From contig NZ_MCUN01000024.1 in the NCBI RefSeq assembly GCF_002873455.1, forward strand, positions 62,001 to 126,000: DNA of 64,000 bases, written 5' to 3'. The notes below the pieces were generated by a model that was not told the DNA's origin, searched no databases, and was given only the letters and a program-made list of their open reading frames with translations. The translations under genes were made by a program, and so were the position numbers. This stretch comes from Vibrio splendidus (GTDB lineage Bacteria > Pseudomonadota > Gammaproteobacteria > Enterobacterales > Vibrionaceae). Positions 7,813 through 15,621 of the stretch are shown piece after piece. Numbering within the stretch: the stretch's first letter is position 1; each line of letters opens with the position of its first letter.

Positions 7813-8361
7813 GTGACTACCATTGTATCTGTACGTCGTAATAATAAAGTCGTCATCGCGGGTGATGGACAAGTATCTCTAGGCAATACTGTAATGAAGG
7901 GCAATGCCCGTAAAGTACGTCGCCTATACAACAATAAAGTACTGGCCGGTTTTGCTGGCGGTACCGCTGATGCTTTCACGCTATTCGAAAAATTTGAAAG
8001 CAAGCTGCAAATGCACCAAGGCCACCTAACCAAAGCTGCCGTTGAGCTGGCGAAGGATTGGCGTAGCGACCGTGCTCTACGTAAATTAGAAGCACTGCTA
8101 GCAGTAGCGGATGAAACCGCTTCACTGATCATTACTGGTAACGGTGACGTCGTTCAACCAGAGAACGACCTGATTGCGATCGGTTCGGGCGGTAACTTCG
8201 CTCAAGCAGCAGCGACTGCACTATTAGAAAATACTGATTTAGATGCGCGTGAAATCGCAGAAAAGTCGCTGAACATTGCTGGCGATATCTGTGTATTCAC
8301 CAACCATCACCACACTATTGAAGAACTAGAAAGCACCGTTGAGCTGCCAAAGCCAGAGTAA
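7813..8361 (+). CDS. hslV: ATP-dependent protease peptidase subunit HslV
   Basis: Proteasome-beta-like threonine peptidase of the HslVU (ClpQY) machine, which degrades misfolded and regulatory proteins. The GTG start at 7813 has AAGAGG 8 bases upstream. After removal of Met the protein starts TTIVSVRR, placing the catalytic threonine at the N-terminus. GDGQVSLG and NARKVRRLYN are family signatures. At 182 residues it is normal length. hslU follows after 58 bases, forming one operon under the sigma-32-like promoter. Confidence 0.98.
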   Translation: MTTIVSVRRNNKVVIAGDGQVSLGNTVMKGNARKVRRLYNNKVLAGFAGGTADAFTLFEKFESKLQMHQGHLTKAAVELAKDWRSDRALRKLEALLAVADETASLIITGNGDVVQPENDLIAIGSGGNFAQAAATALLENTDLDAREIAEKSLNIAGDICVFTNHHHTIEELESTVELPKPE

Positions 8362-8419
8362 CGACCGCTTCCATCAATAACGTTGTATTCAACAGTGATT
8401 AAAGAATTAAGGAAAAACC

Positions 8420-9760
8420 ATGTCTGAGATGACTCCTCGCGAAATTGTTCACGAACTCAATCGCCACATTATCGGCCAAGACAACGCTAAGCGTTCAGTG
8501 GCTATCGCTCTGCGTAACCGCTGGCGTCGTATGCAGCTTGAAGAAAGCCTGCGTGTTGAAGTTTCGCCAAAAAACATCCTGATGATTGGCCCAACGGGTG
8601 TGGGTAAAACTGAAATTGCTCGCCGTCTAGCGAAACTGGCTAACGCGCCTTTCATCAAAGTAGAAGCGACTAAGTTCACCGAAGTTGGCTACGTTGGTAA
8701 AGAAGTTGAGACCATTATCCGTGATCTAACGGACGTTGCGATCAAGATGACACACCAACAAGCGATGGAAAAAGTACAATACCGCGCTGAAGAACAAGCT
8801 GAAGAACGTATTCTTGATGCCCTTCTACCACCAGCACGTGATGCTTGGGGTCAGAATGAGCAATCAACTGAAGACACTACCTCTTCAAACACTCGCCAAA
8901 TTTTCCGCAAGAAACTGCGTGAAGGTAAGCTAGACGACAAAGAGATCGAAGTCGATGTAGCTGCGCCGCAAATGGGCGTTGAAATCATGTCACCTCCAGG
9001 CATGGAAGAGATGACTAACCAGCTGCAAGGTATGTTCCAAAACCTCGCTGGCGACACCAAGAAAAAGCGTAAGATGAAAATCAAAGACGCATTCAAAGCA
9101 CTGACTGAAGAAGAAGCTGCGAAGCTTGTGAACCAGGAAGAGCTAAAAGAGAGCGCGATCTTCAACGCTGAAAACAACGGCATCGTATTCATCGATGAGA
9201 TCGACAAAATCTGTAAACGTGGCGACAGCTCAGGTCCAGACGTATCTCGTGAAGGTGTTCAACGTGACCTGCTTCCTCTTATCGAAGGCAGCACAGTATC
9301 AACGAAGCACGGTATGGTTAAAACTGACCACATCTTGTTTATCACTTCAGGTGCATTCCAAGTGGCTAAGCCATCAGACCTGATCCCTGAACTGCAAGGT
9401 CGTCTGCCAATCCGTGTTGAACTTGAAGCGCTTTCTGCACATGACTTCAAACGTATTCTTACTGAGCCAAAGGCATCACTGACAGAACAGTACATTGCCC
9501 TGATGAAAACAGAAGATGTCGGTATTGAGTTCACTGAAGATGGCATCAACCAAATTGCTGACGCAGCATGGCGTGTGAACGAAACCACTGAAAACATCGG
9601 TGCGCGTCGTCTACACACAGTCATGGAGCGCTTGATGGATGAGATTTCATTCGACGCAACAGACCGAGCAGGCAGCAAGTTGATGATTGATGAAGCTTAT
9701 GTAATATCTAAGCTTGGCGAGCTCGTAGAAGACGAAGACCTAAGTCGCTTCATCCTGTAG
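8420..9760 (+). CDS. hslU: HslU unfoldase ATPase subunit
   Basis: AAA+ unfoldase (446 residues) that feeds substrates to HslV. Walker A GPTGVGKTEIARR is near residues 57-69 and Walker B IVFIDEIDKI near 254-263. The variable I-domain between them (about 110-240) is charged and carries a KKKRKMKIKDAF stretch. Sensor 2 lies in ENIGARRLHTVMERL. The C-terminus EDLSRFIL is the peptide that inserts into HslV and activates it. It is followed directly by a terminator, closing the hslVU operon. Confidence 0.98.
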   Translation: MSEMTPREIVHELNRHIIGQDNAKRSVAIALRNRWRRMQLEESLRVEVSPKNILMIGPTGVGKTEIARRLAKLANAPFIKVEATKFTEVGYVGKEVETIIRDLTDVAIKMTHQQAMEKVQYRAEEQAEERILDALLPPARDAWGQNEQSTEDTTSSNTRQIFRKKLREGKLDDKEIEVDVAAPQMGVEIMSPPGMEEMTNQLQGMFQNLAGDTKKKRKMKIKDAFKALTEEEAAKLVNQEELKESAIFNAENNGIVFIDEIDKICKRGDSSGPDVSREGVQRDLLPLIEGSTVSTKHGMVKTDHILFITSGAFQVAKPSDLIPELQGRLPIRVELEALSAHDFKRILTEPKASLTEQYIALMKTEDVGIEFTEDGINQIADAAWRVNETTENIGARRLHTVMERLMDEISFDATDRAGSKLMIDEAYVISKLGELVEDEDLSRFIL

Positions 9761-9820
9761 CACAGGAAACTCCAACTTATTGCTCTATCTCAAAGAAATA
9801 GCAGCTAATAAGCGAATTCA

Positions 9821-9847
9821 AGGCCCACTTTCGAGTGGGCTTTTTAT
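9821..9847 (+). terminator. Terminator of hslVU
   Basis: Stem GGCCCACT / AGTGGGC with a TTCG loop, followed by TTTTTATT. Confidence 0.9.
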
Positions 9848-9915
9848 TACCCGAAAAATGGGCGTATACTCAAATCACAGTTTGAAACGAAGACTTACAA
9901 AGAATTAGACCTACG

Positions 9916-10833
9916 ATGAAACAATCTCTACTGATTTGGCTTGATGCCGCACGACCAAAAACTCTGCCTCTCGCACTCGTCTCTATTCTTACAGGAAGTA
10001 GTTTAGCGTTCGCCGGCGGTCAGTTTTCTCTATCAATAGCCCTACTGGCGTTTTTAACGGCCACCTTGTTACAGATCCTGTCGAACCTAGCCAATGATTA
10101 TGGCGATGCAGTAAAAGGTACAGACAACGAAAACCGCCTAGGGCCAACACGTGCAATGCAATCTGGCGCGGTGACCGCGAAAACCATGAAGCAAGCCATC
10201 ATCCTCAACATAGTGTTCACCGTAATTGCAGGGCTGATTCTTATTTTTCACGCCTTAAGCTCGATTGAAAGCATCTTGTCTTTTATCGCGTTAGGCGTAT
10301 TAGCCATAATGGCTGCCATCGCTTACACAGTGGGAAATAAACCTTATGGTTATATTGGCCTTGGTGACTTGTCGGTATTTATCTTCTTCGGTTTGTTAGG
10401 CGTTTCAGGCACATACTTCTTACACACTGGTCATGTTGAGCCAAGCCTATTTCTACCGGCCTTAGGTTGCGGACTGATGGCGGTTGCGGTACTTAACATC
10501 AACAACATGCGTGACATCGAAAATGATAGCGAATGTGGCAAGCGCACCATGGCTGTTCGCCTAGGACAGCGCAAAGCCAAGCACTATCATTTTGCACTGC
10601 TTGGGCTCGCCCTTGCTTCTTTCGCTATCTACCTACTTATTCAAGAAAAACCGGTCTGGATCAGCCTGCCGTTTTTATTAAGCATTGTTATTGTTTACAA
10701 ACATGGCAAGGCCGTTTGGGAAACCGAAAAACCAGCGCAGATTGCACCAATGATGCCAGTGATTGTGAAATGCTCACTGGTCACTAACCTATTGTTTGCA
10801 GGGGTTGTCGTAGCTCAAACTCTATTGAGTTAA
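9916..10833 (+). CDS. menA: 1,4-dihydroxy-2-naphthoate polyprenyltransferase MenA
   Basis: UbiA-family integral membrane enzyme that attaches the polyprenyl tail to DHNA, giving demethylmenaquinone for anaerobic respiration. It has 305 residues and about eight to nine hydrophobic segments. The two Asp-rich prenyl-diphosphate/Mg sites are visible as NDYGDAVKGTDNENR (about residues 60-74) and NNMRDIENDSECGKRT (about 196-211). It begins WLDAARPKTLPLALVSILTG, typical of MenA. Position between hslVU and rraA is the enterobacterial and vibrio order. No strong ribosome site is seen. Confidence 0.95.
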   Translation: MKQSLLIWLDAARPKTLPLALVSILTGSSLAFAGGQFSLSIALLAFLTATLLQILSNLANDYGDAVKGTDNENRLGPTRAMQSGAVTAKTMKQAIILNIVFTVIAGLILIFHALSSIESILSFIALGVLAIMAAIAYTVGNKPYGYIGLGDLSVFIFFGLLGVSGTYFLHTGHVEPSLFLPALGCGLMAVAVLNINNMRDIENDSECGKRTMAVRLGQRKAKHYHFALLGLALASFAIYLLIQEKPVWISLPFLLSIVIVYKHGKAVWETEKPAQIAPMMPVIVKCSLVTNLLFAGVVVAQTLLS

Positions 10834-10906
10834 TTAAGACTAATCATTGCAAAGGGATCAAGCACCGATATACTCAAAGTAAGCTCATTGTTCAAAAGGT
10901 ATACTA

Positions 10907-11422
10907 ATGGAATACAACACTTCAGCACTGTGCGACATATATTTGGATCAAGTTGATGTCGTAGAGCCAATGTTCAGCAACTTCGGTGGACGTGCATCCT
11001 TCGCAGGAAAAGTCACGACATTAAAGTGTTTTGAAGACAATGCTTTGATTCGCTCCGTATTAGAGCAAGATGGTCTGGGACGTGTGTTGTTAATCGATGG
11101 TGGCGGCTCACTACGCAAAGCGCTGATCGATGCTGAGATTGCCCTACTTGCCGAAGACAATGAGTGGGAAGGTATTGTGGTTTACGGCTGCGTTCGTGAA
11201 GTCGATGAGCTTGAAGACATGAACCTAGGAATCCAAGCCTTAGCCTCTATTCCTGTTGGTGCGAGCCAAGAAGGTGTCGGCGAATTGGATGTACCTGTGA
11301 ACTTTGGCAGCGTGACTTTCTTACCGGAAGATTATCTCTACGCAGACAATACGGGTATTATTCTTTCGGCAGAGCCTTTGGATGTTGAACTTGATTTGGA
11401 TGTTGAAGAAGAGGTCGAGTAA
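10907..11422 (+). CDS. rraA: Regulator of RNase E activity A (RraA)
   Basis: A 171-residue trimeric inhibitor that binds the C-terminal region of RNase E and slows RNA decay. Conserved RraA segments are TSALCDIYLDQVDVVEPMF at the start, FGGRASFAGKVTTLKCFEDN, LLIDGGGSLRKALIDAEIA and VYGCVREVDEL. It belongs to the HMG-aldolase/RraA fold family. The C-terminus is strongly acidic (DVELDLDVEEEVE). It follows menA by 73 bases and ends at a bidirectional terminator shared with zapB. Confidence 0.96.
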   Translation: MEYNTSALCDIYLDQVDVVEPMFSNFGGRASFAGKVTTLKCFEDNALIRSVLEQDGLGRVLLIDGGGSLRKALIDAEIALLAEDNEWEGIVVYGCVREVDELEDMNLGIQALASIPVGASQEGVGELDVPVNFGSVTFLPEDYLYADNTGIILSAEPLDVELDLDVEEEVE

Positions 11423-11481
11423 CTCACTCAGCTTCAAATAATAAAACAAACCATAAGAACACGAAGCATAAGAATACAAAC

Positions 11482-11516
11482 AAAAACGCCCGCTACTCAG
11501 TAGCGGGCGTTTTTTT
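11482..11516. terminator. Bidirectional terminator between rraA and zapB
   Basis: Perfect 10-base stem ACGCCCGCTA / TAGCGGGCGT with a CTCAG loop, an A run on the left and a T run on the right; it serves two converging genes. Confidence 0.93.
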
Positions 11517-11532
11517 AAATCTGAAGAGTCAA

Positions 11533-11775
11533 TTACTCTACGTCATCCATTTTACCAAGAAGGTTACGGATGCGATCTTGCCACGCTGAATGCTCTTCCT
11601 GCATTTGCTGAGTTTTTTGCTCTAGCTCGTGACGGCTTGCTTTTAGCTCACCAGCTTCTGTTGCTAGCGCTTCTTTCTCTTCTTTAAGCTCTTCCACTTC
11701 CATTTGAAGAAGTGCAATTGTATCTACTGCTGTTTGAATTTTTGCTTCTAGCTGCTCTAGTACTTCAAAAGACAT
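11533..11775 (-). CDS. zapB: Cell division protein ZapB
   Basis: An 80-residue protein predicted to be almost entirely coiled coil, with a Leu/Glu heptad pattern from LEQLEAKIQTAVDTI to the C-terminus. ZapB binds ZapA and MatP and bridges the Z-ring with the Ter region. The N-terminus MSFEVLEQLEAKIQ and the ending IRNLLGKMDDVE are typical. AAAGGTAGG lies just before the ATG. It converges with rraA. Both ftsN and zapB division genes fall in this segment but in separate transcription units. Confidence 0.95.
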   Translation of the reverse strand: MSFEVLEQLEAKIQTAVDTIALLQMEVEELKEEKEALATEAGELKASRHELEQKTQQMQEEHSAWQDRIRNLLGKMDDVE

Positions 11776-12099
11776 TCTGGCCTACCTTTAAGTTATCCGT
11801 TTGATGGTGAAGGTCTACTCCACTTATTTCCCCATTCTACTCAGCAGAGCAAGGATAAACACTCTATATATTCGATATTTTGCGCCATTCGATGAAAAAA
11901 ACAGCGCTTTTTACCGAATATTGACGTGAATTATTACGACCGCGACAACAGACTGATTATTTTGATGAATATTACCTGTTTTCACCTGCAAATTGATCGA
12001 GAGCAATCCCCAAAAAACAAAAAGGCAAACGTTTCCTTTGGGATATGGTAAAATTCGCCGCGAAATTTCTATTCCCCCTTTGAAAATTTTGGAGTCCGC
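11776..12099. promoter_or_regulatory. zapB-glpX divergent promoter region with a LacI-family (PurR/Cra-like) operator
   Basis: 324 bases containing both 5' regions. At 12023-12038 AGGCAAACGTTTCCTT matches 13 of 16 positions of the PurR consensus (ACGCAAACGTTTGCGT), with a perfect AAACGTTT core. It is 61 bases ahead of the glpX ATG. PurR, Cra and CytR sites share this kind of core, so the binding protein is not decided by sequence alone. The rest of the region is AT-rich with no other clear feature. Confidence 0.55.
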
Positions 12100-13107
12100 A
12101 TGAAACGCGATTTAGCAATGTCATTCTCTCGTGTCACTGAAGGTGCAGCACTAGCTGGTTACAAGTGGCTAGGCCGCGGCGATAAAAACGCTGCAGATGG
12201 CGCTGCTGTAGAAGTAATGCGTAGTCTACTGAACAAAACCGAAATTAGCGGCGAGATCGTTATTGGCGAAGGTGAAATCGATGATGCACCTATGCTATAC
12301 ATCGGCGAAAACGTCGGTATTGGTGGTGATGCAGTAGATATCGCCGTTGACCCAATTGAAGGGACACGCATGACAGCAATGGGCCAATCAAATGCATTGG
12401 CTGTATTGGCTGCTGGCGAAAAAGGTAGCTTCCTAAAAGCACCTGACATGTACATGGAAAAATTGGTTGTTGGCCCAGGCGCAAAAAGCGTGATTGACCT
12501 AGAACTGCCGCTGACAGAAAACCTAGAAAACATTGCAAAAGCACTAGGTAAAACACTCGATACACTAGTCGTAACCACACTTGCCAAGCCTCGTCATGAT
12601 CAAGTAATTGCCGACATGCAAGCGATGGGCGTTCGTGTATTCGCAGTGCCAGACGGTGATGTTGCAGCTTCTATCTTAACGTGTATGCCAGACAGCGAAG
12701 TAGACGTAATGTACTGCATCGGCGGCGCACCTGAAGGTGTCGTTTCAGCTGCGGTTATTCGCGCACTCGACGGCGACATGCACGCACGTCTGCTTCCTCG
12801 CCATGAAGTAAAAGGTGATACAGAAGAGAACCGCAAGCACGGTGAGCTTGAACTTGAGCGTTGTGCTGAAATGGGCGTAACGGCGGGCATCGTGTTGAAG
12901 ATGGAAGACATGGCTCGTAGCGACAACGTTGTATTCTCAGCAACCGGTATTACTAAGGGTGACCTACTAGAAGGCATTACTCGTACAGGCAATATCGCAA
13001 CCACAGAAACACTGCTTATCCGTGGTCGCTGCCGTACGATTCGCCGCATCAAATCTATCCACTACCTAGAGCGTAAAGACCCTGAAGTAATCGGTCACAT
13101 CCTGTAG
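12100..13107 (+). CDS. glpX: Fructose-1,6-bisphosphatase class II GlpX
   Basis: Mn-dependent phosphatase of gluconeogenesis (335 residues). It has the inositol-phosphatase-type metal site: D/E residues in GEIVIGEGEIDDAPML (around residue 57) and the DPIEGT motif at 84-89. IGGAPEGVVSAAVIRALDGDM is the GlpX signature. The ATG has GGAG 6 bases upstream. In E. coli glpX sits in the glpFK operon; here it stands alone next to zapB with its own promoter and terminator, and carries a LacI-family operator upstream, so its control is probably different. Confidence 0.97.
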   Translation: MKRDLAMSFSRVTEGAALAGYKWLGRGDKNAADGAAVEVMRSLLNKTEISGEIVIGEGEIDDAPMLYIGENVGIGGDAVDIAVDPIEGTRMTAMGQSNALAVLAAGEKGSFLKAPDMYMEKLVVGPGAKSVIDLELPLTENLENIAKALGKTLDTLVVTTLAKPRHDQVIADMQAMGVRVFAVPDGDVAASILTCMPDSEVDVMYCIGGAPEGVVSAAVIRALDGDMHARLLPRHEVKGDTEENRKHGELELERCAEMGVTAGIVLKMEDMARSDNVVFSATGITKGDLLEGITRTGNIATTETLLIRGRCRTIRRIKSIHYLERKDPEVIGHIL

Positions 13108-13135
13108 ACCTAAACTAGGTCCAACAGAACACGCG

Positions 13136-13167
13136 AAGGCTGATACCAAGTATCAGCCTTTTGTTTT
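13136..13167 (+). terminator. Terminator of glpX
   Basis: Perfect 11-base stem AAGGCTGATAC / GTATCAGCCTT with a CAA loop, then TTGTTTT. Confidence 0.9.
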
Positions 13168-13269
13168 ATTGGCCATCAATAACCCGTGCATTTCACCTAC
13201 ACCATAGTAAATGGTTTGCTTTATAAACACCTTGCCTCATAATAGTAAGGTTCATTAGGTAGAGATAGT

Positions 13270-13896
13270 ATGAAAACAAGCGACAAAATCTTACAGACCA
13301 TTAAGCGTCAAGGCGCGGTAACCGCGAAACAACTGTCAGAAGAATTTGGCATGACGACAATGGGTGCAAGGCAACATCTGCAAAGTCTGGAAGATGACGG
13401 CATTCTTGCGTTTCATGATGTTAAAGTAAAAGTGGGTCGCCCGACTCGCCACTGGTCCCTGACTCAACAAGGCCATGGTCAATTTTCAGATCGACACGGT
13501 GAACTCACCATTCAAGTGATCGACGCTGTCGAGAATCTGTTTGGTAAAGAGGGGTTAGCTAAGGTTGCGGCCGAGCGCGAACAACACACCCTTAAGCAAT
13601 ATCAAACCGCGCTCTCTGATTGTGACTCGCTGATCAGCAAGCTTAAAAAACTCACCCAGCTGCGTGAAGACGAAGGCTACATGGCTGAACTTCAAGAGCA
13701 TGACGATCACTACATCTTGATCGAGAACCACTGCCCTATCTGCAAGGCTGCGACTCGCTGCCCCAGCCTGTGCCAATCTGAGCTCAATGTTTTCAAAGAA
13801 TTACTCAAAGATGAATGTCATGTGAGCCGCACTGAGCACATCATTACTGGCGAACGTCGTTGTACTTATACTTTAACACCCACGCTTGTATCATAA
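13270..13896 (+). CDS. SufR-like winged-helix regulator with conserved cysteines
   Basis: A 208-residue transcription factor. The N-terminal winged helix (ILQTIKRQGAVTAKQLSEEFGMTTMGARQHLQ, residues 8-39) belongs to the ArsR/DeoR-like group. The C-terminal part carries Cys155, Cys158, Cys164, Cys168, Cys183 and Cys198. Cys155, 168, 183 and 198 are separated by 12, 14 and 14 residues, close to the spacing of the Fe-S ligands of SufR repressors. ENHCPICKAA and RTEHIITGERRCTY are the family signatures. An Fe-S sensing role is inferred. No suf or isc genes are in the window, so its targets lie elsewhere. Confidence 0.82.
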   Translation: MKTSDKILQTIKRQGAVTAKQLSEEFGMTTMGARQHLQSLEDDGILAFHDVKVKVGRPTRHWSLTQQGHGQFSDRHGELTIQVIDAVENLFGKEGLAKVAAEREQHTLKQYQTALSDCDSLISKLKKLTQLREDEGYMAELQEHDDHYILIENHCPICKAATRCPSLCQSELNVFKELLKDECHVSRTEHIITGERRCTYTLTPTLVS

Positions 13897-14032
13897 TGCC
13901 AAGGCCGATTATCTAACGATAAGCTGTCGATGCCGTCTCAATATTGAGAAAACACCAATAGATTAAAATTTGTACAAATTTCTTTCTTAAGCTTAAAGCA
14001 TATGAAACATGCTTAATGCTAAGGAAGGAATC

Positions 14033-14380
14033 ATGGCACATCCACAGCCCAATCAAAAACTGCCCCCTTTTGATGAACTGGTCCAACTCGCGAAAAGCGA
14101 TCCAAAAGCATTCAATCAATTTAAACATGAGATGTGCGAACAGATGATCTGTTCGTCCTCTGAAACCATGCAAGACAGGCTTCGAGCCCAACAGAGCCAC
14201 ATAGACTTAGTGGTTAGTCGTTGTAAAAACCCGCATCATGCCAATGTCGTGCTGATGCAAGAATTAAGCTGCCAAGTGTGTAAGTTCCAAGACGCGCTTC
14301 AAGGTCGTTGCAGTTTTGAAGAGCCTCTGCCTGAAAATGTCGTGCCTTTCAGGCCAAATACAGATCCAAAAATGTACTAA
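14033..14380 (+). CDS. DUF3135 family protein, unknown function
   Basis: A small soluble protein of 115 residues. I chose the ATG at 14033 because AAGGAAGGA lies directly upstream; an in-frame ATG at 14009 has no ribosome site. FDELVQLAKSDPKAFNQFKHEMCEQMI and the Cys-containing end (LSCQVCKFQDALQGRC) recall the DUF3135 family of gamma-proteobacteria, in which a Pro/Asp-phe-Asn start and paired cysteines recur. No biochemical role is known to me. Its stop codon lies inside the first unit of a 17-base tandem repeat. Confidence 0.7.
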   Translation: MAHPQPNQKLPPFDELVQLAKSDPKAFNQFKHEMCEQMICSSSETMQDRLRAQQSHIDLVVSRCKNPHHANVVLMQELSCQVCKFQDALQGRCSFEEPLPENVVPFRPNTDPKMY

Positions 14381-14434
14381 CTGTTGAAATATACTAACCG
14401 TTAAAATGTACTAACTGTTGAAATGTATTAGCGA
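14370..14434. repeat. 17-base tandem repeat, about 3.6 copies
   Basis: Units AAATGTACTAACTGTTG (14370-14386), AAATATACTAACCGTTA (14387-14403), an exact copy of the first (14404-14420), and a partial one starting at 14421. The first unit supplies the last codons and stop (TAA) of the DUF3135 gene. Confidence 0.85.
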
Positions 14435-14468
14435 CAAAAACACATTGAAAGAAAAATGCCTTAAAAAG

Positions 14469-14495
14469 AAGAAAGGAGCACAAGGCTCCCTTCTT
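14469..14495 (-). terminator. Terminator of the DUF805 gene
   Basis: Stem AAGAAAGGAGC / GCTCCCTTCTT with one mismatch; on the minus strand it is followed by a T-rich tract (TTCTTTTT). Confidence 0.7.
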
Positions 14496-14515
14496 ACTTA
14501 TCAATCATTCAACCT

Positions 14516-14938
14516 TTAAACTGGGTCTTCACCGTAATCATTGCGGCCTTCAGTGCCTTTCATCAAACCGCATTCTACCAAGATCCACAAACCACACACT
14601 AGTGCAGCAACCGTTGCCACCATGTGAATAGGCGATACTGGCTCTGTCGTAGTAGCTGCCATAGGTGATGCAAGTCGCCCGAGTACGAGCGGTACATTCA
14701 GCAATAGCCAGTAGTTCGACTTGTTGCGGTCATGCCAGCGCTTAGCGGTAACGGCAAGATCTGGAATAACAAGTAATAGAAGGAAGATTGGTAACAGGAG
14801 ATAGGAGTATGCTGGGAACAAAACCGAGATACCGGTAGCAAAACCAGTAATCGCGATATAGTAGAAAATATTCCAAATCCAGTAAGTCTTACGACCAATT
14901 CTCCCCTTGAAAGAGAGCAGTAAATCTTTCATCGACAT
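14516..14938 (-). CDS. DUF805 inner membrane protein
   Basis: A 140-residue membrane protein with about four hydrophobic segments. The N-terminal FKGRIGRKTYWIWNIFYYI and AVTAKRWHDRNKSNYWLLL are the DUF805 (YhaH/YhaI-like) hallmarks. The C-terminus GTEGRNDYGEDP is the conserved G-x-x-G-x-N-x-Y/F-G-x-D-P motif. Function is unknown. It is followed downstream by a terminator and preceded by the tautomerase-like gene on the same strand, 86 bases away, so the two may be co-transcribed. Confidence 0.85.
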   Translation of the reverse strand: MSMKDLLLSFKGRIGRKTYWIWNIFYYIAITGFATGISVLFPAYSYLLLPIFLLLLVIPDLAVTAKRWHDRNKSNYWLLLNVPLVLGRLASPMAATTTEPVSPIHMVATVAALVCGLWILVECGLMKGTEGRNDYGEDPV

Positions 14939-15024
14939 CTTAAATACTCAAAAAATTAATACACTACCAAAAAGTTAGCAGTAAATAGTCAGTTAATCAC
15001 TTTTAGTTAGTTGATTCTTTTAAG

Positions 15025-15372
15025 CTAATTCATCACTTTCTGAAAGCAACTTTTATCCATATCTCGTATGTTGACCGTTAGGCTACGGATATGGCTTGCC
15101 TGTTCTTGTAGGGTTTGCATCAACAAACGCGACAATTCTCTTTTCTGTTCTTCGGTACGTCCTGAAAGTAACTCGAAGCTAATATGAACAAAATCCACAT
15201 TGTCTTCTTCATCACCGACCAACCAGTTATGACAACGCAGTGAGCGAGACTTAACAGAAGGCACATCAAACAAGCCACAGTTTAATGTAACTTGATGAAG
15301 GTCTTCCAGTAAACCTTGGATATTCACTCGCTCATCCACTGAATTTGAGTACTCTAGAACTAGATTCGGCAT
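15025..15372 (-). CDS. 5-carboxymethyl-2-hydroxymuconate delta-isomerase family protein
   Basis: A 115-residue tautomerase-superfamily protein starting MPNLVLEYS. Removal of Met would expose Pro as the catalytic N-terminal base. VHISFELLSGRTEEQKRELSRLLMQTL matches the CHMI family. The ATG has AGGAAG upstream. No homoprotocatechuate degradation genes are nearby, so its natural substrate in this organism is unclear; isolated copies are common in vibrios. The name is by family only. Confidence 0.8.
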   Translation of the reverse strand: MPNLVLEYSNSVDERVNIQGLLEDLHQVTLNCGLFDVPSVKSRSLRCHNWLVGDEEDNVDFVHISFELLSGRTEEQKRELSRLLMQTLQEQASHIRSLTVNIRDMDKSCFQKVMN

Positions 15373-15517
15373 TATTACTTCCTATTGTTAACGCAATCGT
15401 TTGTCCCTTAATAGCAACTAACGATGAAAAATCCGAGAAGTTAGCTATTATTCTGTCTGCCGGATCACTGATATTTGCTCAAAATCTACTCTGACCATTG
15501 AGTAAGATCCAAGAAAG

Positions 15518-15535
15518 TCATGACCACAGTCATGA
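15518..15535. promoter_or_regulatory. Inverted repeat upstream of tpiA
   Basis: Perfect TCATGAC-CACA-GTCATGA, 87 bases before the tpiA start in an AT-rich promoter region. It resembles a dimeric repressor or activator site. I cannot name the protein. Confidence 0.45.
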
Positions 15536-15621
15536 TCTGTTGATATTATTCTGTTATATTATTTCGTAATAAAGTTTACTTTTTTACATTCGATTTATTT
15601 AAATACTTTGGAGATATTCCT

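Noticed and set aside
12159..13052. Long minus-strand ORFs opposite glpX
   Set aside because: Low-complexity Ser/Ala/Arg translations typical of the reverse of a codon-biased gene.
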